In this document: positions 51,536 through 63,214 of the stretch, in pieces
How the letters are laid out: the number at the start of each line of letters is the position of its first letter
Numbering within the stretch: position 1 is the first letter of the stretch
Origin: Eudromia elegans
Taxonomy: Eukaryota; Chordata; Aves; Tinamiformes; Tinamidae
Direction of reading: 5' to 3'
DNA: 64,000 bases
Assembly (NCBI GenBank): GCA_003342815.1
Contig: PTEX01000012.1
Location: 7,008,841-7,072,840 of the forward strand
Position numbers and translations under genes: made by a program
Notes under the pieces: model-generated
What the model saw: the letters and a program-made list of their open reading frames with translations, nothing else
What the model was told of the DNA's origin: nothing
The model's database searches: none

Positions 51536-52395
51536 TCTGTATCTGGTATGTTATCAAGGAGCTGTCACATTATTATGCCAACTTTTTGAGTCAGTGCTGT
51601 TGTTAGGATTCTCACTTGGTGAGTTTAAGTGTGGTGTAAATTATTGCAGCAGTATTGGCATCAAAAGCATGTTTCTGCAAACAAGAAAGCTTGAACAGTT
51701 ATGATAATAATTAATATTTTATAGCAAATAAAGTCAGCTTCAGCATTGTTTGATATTGGTCTTAAAATCCTGGCAGAAAGTATTCATAACTGAGGATTTT
51801 TCATTACAGTGGCCATGTTAGAATAGATTCAGTTACTTTCCTACATTGTGTTTTTATTAATCTTTTATTTGATTTTTTTTCTTTTAAAAGTTGCAAGAGT
51901 ATTTATTCCTGAGATCACAAGTTAATACTGTAAATGTGCTCTTAAGACCAGATAATTTCTCCTGTGCAATGACCATCATTGCACTGATTGGGAACCTGAA
52001 GAGTAAATATGAGCGAGGTTTAAAAAAACAAAAAGACCATGTGATAGATTTGTACATTGATAACAAGTGCGGAAAAAAGGAAATGTTATTTTGTGAGAAG
52101 TGTTATTAGAAATGTTCAAAATATGCTAATGTCACTGCAGGAACAAAACATGAGGATCATCTTAACAAGTATTTCGCCTGAATTGGAGGAAAGTGAAGCA
52201 AGCATTAAGAAAAAGTAGGGCTTCTGTAAGCAAGCTGTAGTATCTAAAGCAGAAATGATTGGAGCGTGGATGAGATATATTTTTCAAGGTCATGATGACA
52301 AAATGTATCAAAAAAAATGTACATATGTGCCTTTTAGTAGGTGCTATGCCAAAATTTCTTTCAAATGCTGGTATTACAAGATGTTATGCCTATGA

Positions 52396-52443
52396 GTTAC
52401 CTTAAGAGGCCATAGCACTTACGTGTTATGTTACCTTAAGAGG
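52396..52443. repeat. 14-bp direct repeat, period 34
   Basis: GTTACCTTAAGAGG occurs at 52396-52409 and 52430-52443. The sequence between them shares only TATG-type similarity. Confidence 0.85.
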
Positions 52444-52494
52444 TGACTGTATGTCCCTAAAACAGAGCTGACAGTGCTTCTGTCTTTCCCTGCA

Positions 52495-52850
52495 AGTTAC
52501 ACATATAATTTATTCTTACAGCAGCATAAAGCCAAATAGCCAACCTCCAAGACAAATAGTTCCAGAGCATCGCTATATTTAATAACGGAAGGTATCTCCT
52601 AACATCTAACCTGAATCTTCCTTTCCTTGACTTAAGTCAAAGTCAAAATCTTCCTTTCTTTGACTTTATTTCCTGTTATTTCCTTTTACGTGGTTGGAGG
52701 CAGCTGCAATGTCTCATCAGTCTGTCTTTTCATTCTTTACTCATAGAACACGTTTTTTCCAGATTATTAATCACCCTCTATTCCCCCTCCTCTGACCTCT
52801 GTTTAGTTCATCCACATATTTCTGAAAGTTCTGTGTTGAAACCTGATGGT
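52495..52850 (-). mobile_element. Ancient CR1 LINE fragment, antisense
   Basis: TTCCAGAGCATCGCTA, CTCCTAACATCTAACCTGAA and, further right, ACTCATAGAACACG, TTCCAGATTATTAATCACC and CATCCACATATTTCTG follow in the order of the reverse complement of CR1 3' sequence. Similarity is patchy, with an apparent local duplication around AGTCAAAGTC, so it looks considerably older than the copy at 6470-7485. The edges are approximate. Confidence 0.7.
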
Positions 52851-55800
52851 TTTAGGAATTACTAGTACAGAGAAATGGGAAGATGAGCTTCAGTCCATAG
52901 TCCCTGGATGGTATTAGTCTGTAAGTTTGGCTAGTGCAGGAAGTACCTTCAATCTGCTGCACAACTGATCCAAGGAGATAATACTTGTTAAAGGAGACAC
53001 AGGCATGATTGCTGGACCACCTGCCTGCTTGCATGCTGCTAAGAGTAGTGCTGGACAGCACTGCTGAACAGTCTAGCAATTCAGGTAATGTCTCTCAGGC
53101 TTTGTGGCCTTCAGCCTCCTGGACACTTGCTGCCACACGGCTGCATTAACCCTGGGCAGACACATTCACCTTGTCAATTGCCATGCATGCTGTGTTCGTC
53201 TGTGTAGGCTTTGCCCTCAGAGAACTGCTCTCTTCTCTACTGGTCTTGCTTGCAGATTGATCAAGCAGGAAAGACCACGAGCTGGGACTCAGCACTCGTT
53301 GCAGTTCGGGAAGTCAGTGCCCCCATGCCAGGTGTGGATCCCCTTTCAGCTCTTGCTCAGCTCAAACTCACCTGAGTGATGATCCAGGAACCTCAACCTA
53401 TTGAGAAAACAAGGCACTGTCAGGCTAGTCTTTTGGCAGCATCTCACTACTTCGGGTAGCCACAGTTCTCAAGCCAACAGATGTTGAATTCATCTCATTT
53501 GCAGATGAACCTGTCTTGTGGGTAGTGCTTGGTGGCTTCCCCCTCTTCTTGTCTGCATTTCCAGCACTCTAAAAATAGCATTTGGGGGGGGGCTGACTCC
53601 ATCATATTTGGTCCAGACTGTCTGACCAGGTGCCATATTTAATGGTCTTTATAAAATGGGCAGGGAGCGGTTGAAAGAATCGTGTCTTCTGGAAATGCTC
53701 TAGATGCAGGTTAGGTGATAACTGCGCTTTGGCAGGGGCTGCCCAATTAAGAAACCTGCTGTCGTGCTTTGTTCAAGAAAGGTATAAGGGATTAGGATTT
53801 AATGCAAGGGAAATGTGCAATATGGGTGGCTTCTGCAGATGGATTTTGGTAGCGGGGTAGAAGGCGTTTCTGCAGTCCCAAGCACTGAACTTGCAGTGCT
53901 GGTTCTTGACTCTTAGCAGGGCAGGAGAGGTGTTAAAGCTGATCTGAATCAGTGCCTGTTCCCCGAGCAGCCCCCTCGATGAAAATGACTGCCTGTGAAA
54001 GGTTAGGAGATTTATGAGGGTGTCAAAGCATATGGCAGATGGGCTGGATTAGGACTCGTGAGCACAGTAATCCAAATCCTCGCTGGCAAGCTTGCAGCAG
54101 ATTGCTTCCTGCTGCTGCACTACACGAGAGCATCCAGTCCCGAGGAGCAGGGATGACACGGGCCTCCGAGGACAAGACGCGAGGGAAAGTGCAGACCTGA
54201 CTTAAGTGCTTAATTTGGAAAGCGCGTTTTTGAGGACAGAAGTCCATTGGGAAACCGATTATTATTTACTGGTAATAAATTGCTACAGCAGGTTTTTATT
54301 TTTGTGCCTTTCTCTTTCCAATTGTTGTTCTCTATCCAAAGTCTGGAGAAGGTAAAGCCAAAATGTGAACTAAACCGTTATTATCTCTGAGTACAAGGGA
54401 GTAAAACTTGAAAAAATCATGAGGTGTTGTGTTGAGAGAGAAAAAAGAGGAGCCAGTCATTCCCCTTCTGAGCCAACACTATCTATCTGTGCTTAAACAA
54501 ATATATAGTGTTGTACTTTAATGGGGTTTTTTTTGAGAAAAGTTTACATATTAGGGAAGATTTTGGTCTCGGTATAGAGAAAATGCAGAGGAGTGCCTTG
54601 AAATCTGTGAAACTTTACAAGAAGACCTCTGGGTTACGCACGTGGTTAGCAGCAGGCTGCAGTTACATGGAGGTAATTTTAAAAAGACGTCAAGTTGCTG
54701 GCTTTTGAGAAGACCTGTGTCTGAAGGAGTTTCTAGGGAAGAAGGCAAAGCGTTTGAGCTGATGAGAGGGTTTTTCGCAGCCCTCTCTGGGGTGAGGCAA
54801 TTAAGCTAAAGAAGCTACCAGAGTGCTCTCTGGTTAACTAGTGTCGTACAGCATGAGAGAGAGAGATGCTTGTGTGAAAAACTACTTAAAGTCAGGTACC
54901 TCTGAGCCCCACAAGTTCATAGGTATTTCATTTTATGCTGATGTAAAGTGTAAAGTAAAAGAAAGAAAAAAAAATCTAAAAGCACGAAACATGATATACG
55001 CAGAGAAATATTGTGCTCCTTCCAGAACCAAAACAGGCTGCGGATCCAGATCTTACAGATCTTAAATTTAAGCTTAGAAGGAGAGGCTGCAAATAGTTAG
55101 TTGAGCCGTGAGGATGGATTTGCTTCAAGGTAGAGACTGCCTTCTAGAGATGGGGGGAACAGCAGACCTCTCCTTGCAACGGCTTTAGGATGGATGAGTC
55201 AGATCTGAAGGGTTTTAGCAAGTTTGCCTGCTATCCACGAGGAATGGCAGATCTGATTTGGCCTGGTTTTGCTGCAGAGCTTTGTATTGTGACCTTTCTC
55301 AGCATTGAATTGGAAAGGGCAGTTGTTAGACCTGTAGCAAAGGGAGATTTTCTTCCAGTTGTTGAGCTAGGTAAGTATTAGCAAAATAACCAGGCAACAA
55401 AGCAGTCTAAGCAGTCTGTGACAGCACATTTCTCGTCTCTGGCAATCAAGTTTCACCTTCTTAGAATTCAGGAGGTCTTAAACTTGCTAAGACCCTCCAG
55501 GAAAGACCTAATCTGAATTTCTAATTATTAAAACAAAACCAAACAAAATCCTTCGATTTCTGAGCATCTTTCTTTCTAAGCAGCCTCCTATATTGCTCTC
55601 CAGAAAACATAGAAGGAGATATAGATAGAGATATATAAAAAAGGTCACAATCTAAACTTAGATGGAAATTTCAGTGATAGCACAGTAATCTGAGATGATT
55701 TACAAAGTATTGTCCTACCAAGTAATGTAATTAATATCACAAATGAAAAATGTGAGATTAGACTTTGTTTCATACATGAAACAGCTTTTATAAGTGGAAC

Positions 55801-57135
55801 TGATATAAATGCATAAATCATTTTCATCACAAATTTGTTCCCTACTAATGCCTCCATTTTATTCTTCCATATGTCCACAGAATTGAATAAATTAATCTAA
55901 CTGCCATTACATATTCTAGAACTCACAAGGAGAAACTGCAAAATCAGGAAGAAGGATAAATTTCTTAATGAGATAAGCAGATAAATCATGATGACTAGAC
56001 CAAAACTGTTACTGGAACATCAGTAACCTGATGAAAGAAAATTGTTAGCAATTGGCCTGCAGTGGAGCAGCACAGTCAGCTCTATTTCATGGTGCCAAGG
56101 GGAGGGTCCCCTCTCAAAACAAGAAGAAATGAGCTGTTTGAGAGCAGTAAGATAAACCTTTCCGGACTTAAGTCTTGGTTCTGAATGCTGAGAGGAAGCA
56201 GGCAGTGAATAACCAGCCCAAAGATGTGTAGTGAGAGATGGAAAGAACAGACTTAAAATGAAAAATGATTGACAAATAATTCCTCATAATAACAGGGAAA
56301 GAGATTATCAAAATGGTTACAGTCTGTCTGGAGCTATCTGGCAAATAGTTTTTTCTCTTCTTACAAAAAGCATCTGAGAAATTGAAATATAAAAATATAT
56401 ATATTTTAGCGCTTATAAATACTTTGACAAAGAGACAGTAATCCCAAACAGCTTGTATTCAGGGAGCCTGCATGATTCAGAGCAGGATTTGAGCTCATCG
56501 GGCCCAGAAATAGGTGAGAGAGCCTTACTTTCTCCTCTGATTTAAGAAGAACTGATGAGTTTCTTCAAATCTTTAGAAAACAAACAAACAATTTCTGAAG
56601 GTGGATGTGGATGGGAGCAATGAAGAATTCCAAGTGGCAGATATTGAGTTCCATATTCCATAAATAAGTGGCAGCTTTAACAGTTGCTGGCGTGGTGGCA
56701 TGGGTAGGTAGAGACAGCTGAATGCTTCATGTAATACCATGTAGATGGATATGAAGATGCGGAAGGATTTTAGAGTTCTGGTCTTGATATGGTGCACTTA
56801 AAGAAAAGACGAAAACAAAATCCTGTAAAACGGGATTTTCAGTGCTGACAGGCAGACCTGAAGGCGCCCAAGATCCCTGTAATCCAGTGGTAGGAGCCTG
56901 AGGACCTAAACATGGGGTCTCTGACTGCTTTCCTCTCTTGCTGTCTTGGAAAGTTTGTTTGGTTCTCAGGTGAAATAGATAAAGCTAGGTTTTCACTATG
57001 GAAAATCCACCTGGCACATTCTTGGACTGACATCCCTATGGTCTCTGAAAACTGGATTCAATACGATACAATTTAAATTTTGCCCTATAGTCAGCAATAC
57101 ACCCCAGTACTTTGTGGTCCAGATGTAATCATTAC

Positions 57136-57162
<27 letters not shown>
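57136..57162. repeat. Homopolymer A27 upstream of exon 3
   Basis: An uninterrupted run of 27 A ends 99 nt before the exon 3 acceptor. Length variation is expected, and it lies upstream of the predicted branch point at 57235. Confidence 0.95.
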
Positions 57163-57167
<5 letters not shown>

Positions 57168-57234
57168 TGATTCCCCTTGTTTAGGATCATCTAAAGAGAT
57201 TTCAGTCTTAAATGCCTGATATTACTTGATACTG

Positions 57235-57261
57235 ATGATTCTTTTCTGTTGTTTCTTTCAG
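57235..57261 (+). other. TMTC2: Splice acceptor of TMTC2 exon 3, with candidate branch point
   Basis: A continuous pyrimidine-rich tract (TTCTTTTCTGTTGTTTCTTT) leads to CAG at 57259-57261. CTGAT with the adenosine at 57235 fits the branch-point consensus and lies 27 nt before the exon. This acceptor looks stronger than that of exon 2. Confidence 0.9.
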
Positions 57262-58090
57262 AGGAAGAATCTGTCCCTCTTCTTCAGCATTGCTTTACTG
57301 ACCTCCTGGGGGACTGTGCTGCTGGGTGCCCGCTTGTACTGGATGGGCAACAAACCTCCGAGCTTTTCCAACTCGGACAATCCAGCAGCCGACTCGGACA
57401 GCTTTCTCACGCGGACCCTCACCTTCTTCTACCTGCCCACCAAGAACCTTTGGCTGTTGTTGTGCCCGGACACCCTCAGTTTCGACTGGTCCATGGACGC
57501 CGTGCCTCTCCTTAAATCAATCAGTGACTGGAGGAACCTGCACACTGTGGCCTTCTACGCTGGGCTCCTCCTCCTCGCCTACTGCAGCCTGAGGGGCCCC
57601 GGCGGTGAGGGAGAGTGCAACGGGAAGGCGGTGATGAACGGCAAGCAGAACGCCAACGGGCACAGCTGCCACCCGGACATGGACTACAAGGCGTTGGAGG
57701 TGAAGTCCAGCTTTGCCTCGAAAGAAGAGAACGGCGTCAAAAGGCTCGGGGGGCAGAAGCTGCCGCTGCCGTCCACCGAGAACATTGTCGTCCTGTCTCT
57801 GTCGTTGTTAGTAGTGCCCTTCGTTCCTGCCACCAACCTGTTTTTCTACGTTGGCTTTGTAATAGCAGAGCGTGTGCTGTATGTCCCTAGTATGGGCTTC
57901 TGCCTGCTGGTTACAGTGGGTGTCAGGGCCCTTTATGTCAAAGCCCAGAAGCGCTTTCTGAAGAACTTGGTTTTTTGTTCCACTGCTGCATTAATTGTTT
58001 TCTATGGACTCAAGACTGTTGTCAGGAATGGGGACTGGCAGAATGAGGAGATGCTGTACAGGTCAGGGATAAAAGTAAACCCTGCTAAAG
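57262..58090 (+). CDS. TMTC2: TMTC2 coding exon 3 (internal exon, DUF1736 and later membrane segments)
   Basis: This exon continues directly from exon 2, starting RKNLSLFFSI and giving 276 codons plus one base (about residues 219-494) up to GIKVNPAK. Hydrophobic stretches lie near residues 222-245, 311-328, 393-419, 423-444 and 450-472. Residues about 250-310 (PPSFSNSDNPAA, then LTRTLTFFYLPTKN and SFDWSMDAVPLL) match the DUF1736 segment typical of TMTC proteins. Residues about 329-391 form a polar, Asn/Gly/Lys-rich loop that looks like the least conserved part. The TPR repeats of the C-terminal half should begin just after the exon end. The acceptor follows a run of pyrimidines ending TTTCAG, and the donor is AAAG|GTAATT (phase 1). 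The frame stays open 7 codons into the intron before a stop. The first two thirds are GC-rich at third positions and the last third is much less so. Confidence 0.96.
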
Positions 58091-58096
58091 GTAATT
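58091..58096 (+). other. TMTC2: Splice donor of TMTC2 exon 3
   Basis: The junction reads AAAG|GTAATT. The position is set by loss of TMTC2 similarity after ...VNPAK and by the phase-1 break expected before the TPR region. The match to the consensus is moderate (T at +6 but A,T at +4,+5). Confidence 0.85.
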
Positions 58097-59999
58097 TGTG
58101 CTCTTTATGGTGAAAATTTCATTTCCTCATGTCTGTCTTTGAATTGTCTGATTTAATAAGTATTTAAAGGAGCTACAAAGCTACTTCAGGAAATATGCAT
58201 CTAAGTTGCAGTAGTATGACCATAAGTGAAAAAAAAGGAAAACTAGGAAAGTGTTTTGATTAAGTGTAACAGGTTTGCCATTCACACGCATGCAAAGAGA
58301 GCCTAAGGTAAGAGGATACTTTGGATTTTGTTGATCTTGATGCTGTGTTTTGGAGTTAAAGATGGAATGTTAGTATTATAGATGCCACCCAGGTAATTTT
58401 CCATTTGGAGTCCATTTTCTGTCACCTTAACAAAGCTTTTTTTAAAATGTTCACTGATTGTTCCGTTCTCTATGAACAGAAAATCACTAAAGGACAAGCA
58501 TAAGGAAGGGGCTATTTTTTATTTCAGTTGATGTAAATGATGTCAGTACTACATTATAAAAATGAAGAAATGAAGTCATAATTATTAAGACTAGAAAGTA
58601 ACTGTGGTTCCTACTGCACAGAAGTGCTGTGAAGAGTTATTGTCAAATACGTAGGCCTTCTTCCGGAACTGTAAATGTCAGTTACTGGTAACACTGCCCA
58701 GCTACTTCTCTCAGAGACTATGTGCCATAATGAAACGTGACCACAGCTAATGCAAACACGTCCCATCAGGCAGCAACCTGGCCCGCTTGGGCTTCCGTCG
58801 CAGGATTTAGCTGTGGCTCTGTGGTTTCAGCTCAAACAGCAAATCCAGCTGGGATGCTGAATGCGGGGCTGCCTGGGCTGCTCTTGGCACATGAACAACT
58901 TTATATGAGCCCAGTCAAAATACCACCTGTGAGTGCAGCGTTGGCCTCAGCTGAGCCTTCATTGCTCACAGAGCATCGGGTATGAGAAGGGACTGGGCTG
59001 TGGGGAAAAAAATCTGACAGCACTCGAACATTTAGCACACGAGTTTCTCCCGTGCTCAGCTCGGCAGCCTGTTCCGTGGTGCTGACGGAGCCTCCTGGTT
59101 ATGCCCTTGTGTCACGGCACATAACCTAAAAGCTGTGATAATAAAAGGCAAATGCAGATGTCACTGTGAGCTGATCGGGAGCAGGAAAGTAGATCTGGCA
59201 GCCGAGATGCCTGGCAAAGCAAAGCAGCTTTATAGGAGCTTGTCAGTTGTCAGCCTGGTTTTGTAACTCTTCTCTGTACACAGTGTCGCCCTAGGTAAAA
59301 ACCCAGGTAGAATTATAGAGCTTGCTGCTGCAGCGAGCGACTTTATTAACGGTGTGAAGGAGCACAGCCCGCTTCCTTTTCTTTTTCTCCTCCGAGAACT
59401 AATGCAAAAGGGCAAGAGATAATGAAGAGCCAAGCCGTGCCCTGGTGTGATTATAGGTTGCCCTGAGACTTGCCAGTTCAGAGGCAGTATAAAACTTACA
59501 TTAAAAAGTTGTCATCCCTTGAAAAAAAAAGAAAAAAGGGCTGAAAAGGCTGTGTGCATTTGATAAAAATAGTTACTGTATGTTCCTTCTTTCCTTCCTT
59601 CCTTTTTTTTTTGTCCCTCATGGAGATCCCTGAGTACCCAAGATTGCAGTAGTCCTTGTTTGCTTGCTTTGACCCAGTTTTCATGATAGAAAGCTCTAGT
59701 TTTTGTCCAACAGGAGGATTAGTTGAGACAGTGCCTGGAATTAGACTATTGGGTATTACTCTCCCAGGAGACAAGTCGAGCTGTTTTCATCATGTGCATC
59801 TGAGTACACATAGACTTGCGCATACAGGACTCTCTGGTTTCTTACATGTAAGCTGACATTAAGGTTCTTGTGAGATATGCAAAAGCAAAGCCTGCATGTC
59901 AATGTGCTGATACAGACATGACTGAGCTCACTGTAAATCTCTTTAAAAATTTCCTAATAAACTTCTGCTGAATATTTACTAGCCCACACACATTGGAAC

Positions 60000-60240
60000 A
60001 AGGCAGGGTATTAAAAGCCCCCAGCTAAAGCAACCTGTCACCCAGCGCCATTCATCGCTGTGAATACTTCCTAGATTATCCCTGGCTTTGCCTATGCTAA
60101 TTTTATTTTCTATTTCTCCTGCAATCAAGCAAGCCTGACTGGACCAGACTGGCTGCCAATCCAGCTAAGGCATTAAGAGATCAACAATTCAAACCGCTCT
60201 TCTGTAATTAAATGAGGTTGACGTAGAAAAAACAATTTAT
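60000..60240. promoter_or_regulatory. Candidate conserved noncoding element in intron 3
   Basis: Repeat-free sequence contains CACCCAGCGCCATTCATCGC near 60039, TATGCTAATTTTA near 60092 (octamer/POU-like) and CTGTAATTAAATGAGG near 60201. The call rests on motif clustering and mixed composition only. Confidence 0.27.
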
Positions 60241-60952
60241 TTTTGTTTGCCTCCTTTTTGTATTTTATGAATGCTTGTGATAAATGGGCTATTCAAGCCC
60301 CAAGACAACCGCTGGTTCAGTCAGACAGCCTGGTGGATAAGGCTCTCCCTTATTTTTTGGCTGCTAGGAAGAGATTTTCACCCTTCTTTTTGTTTTACTT
60401 GCCTCGCAGCCATTTCTCCTCATTGCTATTTTCTTACTTCTGATCATTTCTGAGCAGCAGGAATGTTTTCCCACATGATATTCCCCTTCCTCTCTTCTTC
60501 TGCAATGCACTTCTGAGCAGCAGTTCCTTCTACCATAGAAAGAAGAGAGGGATCACTTCAAAACCTCTCTGTGCACAAGTGAGCAGAAATCCGTAAGGAC
60601 CAGCTTTGACAGAGCATGGAGCAGGTTATTTTGTCCCTGGGCCATCTGCAGGCAGCAAGAGCAGTGCGGGGGGCTGAGCACCTCGGCTATTTCCAGGGGC
60701 CCCACACTGGTCAATCATAGGGTGTCAAACCACTCAGCAGCAACACATTGCTCTGCTCTCCCGCCAAAAGCATCCCCAAAATATACCCTGGGATGGGTCA
60801 GGAGGATGTGGCAGCGCTGCCTCCAAGCCCGGGTGCGCGTACAGGCGGCACCTGCCCAGCGTTAGCCGTAGGAAGGGAGATGAGGAGGTGGGATCACTGA
60901 GCAGCAGCTGTTCCGGGCTTGCTGCTTTGCCATCTTGATCACGGCGAGTAAT

Positions 60953-60976
60953 TCAGATCTCTTTAAAGAGATCTGA
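60953..60976. repeat. Perfect spacerless 24-bp palindrome
   Basis: The half TCAGATCTCTTT is followed immediately by its exact reverse complement AAAGAGATCTGA, with symmetry broken at 60952 and 60977. It contains two AGATCT cores and a central TTTAAA. It lies at the end of a GC-rich stretch in intron 3 and is not a simple repeat. Confidence 0.97.
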
Positions 60977-62035
60977 GCCTTGCCTCATTACGGCTTGTCA
61001 GCACCAGGGAGAAAAATAGGCAAGATTGATTAATGTAGTTTACAGATTCTCAAGTGGCTGTATATGTGTTTTGACACAAGAGAGGGAGAGGGAGAAGTGT
61101 TTCTCTGTGCCTGCCTTCAATGTAATGAGCAGCTTAACTGATATAAAACAGTTCACATTATTTGAGTGTTTATTATTTTTTTTTTTAATAGGGAAGGGAG
61201 CCTCACAAAATGTAAAAATAACCGTCCAAAAATGAAAAGTGGTGGTAGCTGTCGCATCTTCTCCAATTAGAGTGTGACTCATCCTGTGGTGCTGATTACC
61301 TTGTGTTTAATATAAAATTATGACGTACAAAATAATTGTTCCTCTTGGATCTTGTTAGCTCAAGTTTTCTCTGTGGACCCAAAACCACGCTTCAAAAATC
61401 TTAGTCTTTTTCCTCCAGGCCATTTTGTACCTTACAATCCACATGATAACTATCTTAGATGTTCAGATATAAGTGCTTCAGTGTTGCAGACACTGATTAA
61501 AATAGTAGGGAGTAATAGAGGCTGCTTAGGCTGCTGCTCTGCTGCAGAAGTGATAGCTGCTTGTCGGTGGTTACTGATGGCTTCATGTTTTACATGAGAT
61601 CTATTAGCAATCTTTAAATGTTCTTCTTGGGGCAGGCAGATCTGCTACACCAAGAAAAGCACTTAAGTGGGTGCTTAACATTAACCATGTATTCAAGTAT
61701 CCATTGTAACTCAGTTCATGTATGTGACATTTTCTGCAGTGGAACATGATGCAGAAGCCTATAGCTTCATCTTTCTAAGGGAGTAGAGCAAGAAACAGAT
61801 ATTAGAGTGCTTTCAAAAGTGGAATTACCATATTACTGTTGTGCTGCACCTGGTCTCATATGCCTTGGTTCTCACTTGGCAGTGGTCTAAGCCGGTGTTA
61901 CAGCTCCTGCCTTCAGGAGCAGTTCTCTGTGCTTCTCTCTTGTTGCACTGGCCATCAGTGTCCATGAGATACACTCATGTCTTGTGTGGGATGGGAGACC
62001 TATGTATGTGCCTTAGTCTTTTCCTGAATAGGAGT

Positions 62036-62067
62036 TTATTATTATTACTATTATTGTTATTATATAA
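62036..62067. repeat. TTA-rich trinucleotide tract
   Basis: Imperfect ATT/TTA units (TTATTATTATTACTATTATTG) are followed by TTATTATATAA. Confidence 0.8.
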
Positions 62068-63160
62068 TTTATTTTTTTAATGGGATAGAAATAAGAAAGC
62101 TTCTGGTTCTACAAGTTTCTCAATCTGGAAAGCAAACAAAAAGAATTCTTTAGTGTGTGTTGCATCAAAACAAAGTGTGTGTTATGGGTTTCCTTTTCCT
62201 ATTTTTCTACTTTATTTTTTTCCATTTAAATAAACTCAAATTGGCGAGGTGTTCCTGACAGGTGATGAGAAGCACCTATTGACATGAAAAATTAAGAAAA
62301 AATGAATCTTTCCCTGTAAAATCATTCCACTATCTTTGGTTTAAAATTATTATTATCTTTTATTGACCTTGCTTGCGCAAAAAATCCTATTCTTAGCTTT
62401 TCAATCACCCTGTTCCTCTCAGTGGGCAGTAATAAGACCAAGAAATGATATTGGCAAGGAAGAGTGGAGAATTTATTGGATAAATAGGTGTGATGAGGGT
62501 GAATCTTTCAGTTTTGCTTAACATTTTCAGAGCATACTGTAGTAGTAGAATACATTTCTTCTTCTGGGCAGCAATGTGCCTTTTCCTCATCCTGCTGTTC
62601 TTCTTCATTTACCACAGTGTTGTGACATCTTCTTGGCACCTTCTGCTCTGTTTGTGCCTGTAGGAAGTTTAGAGAAGTAGCTCTCTTATTTTGGCATTTC
62701 TTGGCATACCATTCATCTTGGCTTAGTTTTTATCCCTGGAACTTCATGGAAAATTGCCATTATTATTCTTTTTCCTTTTTATTAACCACAGTTTTGGCTT
62801 AGGATTGGTAAGAAGTGCCTCTATATGTGGATGTGAAGGTCGAGATGTGAATATGAAGCTCAGCACCGTGAAGCATCGTAGTTGAGCAACCACATATGGA
62901 GAAGCTACATGCTCATCTGAGGGCTGTTTTTATCACTCATAAAAAGTAGTGATTGTGTTTTTCTTTCCTGTATAGTTTCAATGTCGTTTTGTGTAATTAG
63001 TTTACAGATTAGTTTCCTGGTACCATCTGCTAAACAAAACCAAAGGAATTACTAAAGCAGAATTCAGAACTTGGGTTGTTTCCTATCATCTTTGTGGGAT
63101 AGCTGTAGCCTTCGGGCTGAACTGTAAAAGCGTTTGTGCTTTATTTTTGCTAGGAAAATT

Positions 63161-63214
63161 CATTTTCTTGAATTTTATTTCATTTTCTTGAATTTTCTCT
63201 CATTTTCTTGATCC
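63161..63214. repeat. 20-bp tandem repeat, about 2.7 copies
   Basis: CATTTTCTTGAATTT starts at 63161 and again at 63181, with a third partial CATTTTCTTGA at 63201. The copies differ mainly in their last four bases. Confidence 0.9.

Larger units (their letters stand above)
51536..57234 (+). other. TMTC2: Intron 2 of TMTC2, 3' part
   Basis: No gene is recognised. It contains a 14-bp direct repeat at 52396-52443, an old CR1 piece at 52495-52850, a G-run near 53583-53592, a GATA/TATA-rich tract near 55617-55637 and A27 at 57136-57162. Frames of up to about 91 codons show no domain. Confidence 0.7.

Noticed and set aside
51263-51589. 108-codon frame of repeating FILFY residues
   Set aside because: It is a translation of the TTTTA array.
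57249-57890. Alternative plus frames of 88-91 codons in exon 3
   Set aside because: They are out of frame with the conserved TMTC2 protein and exist because of high GC.
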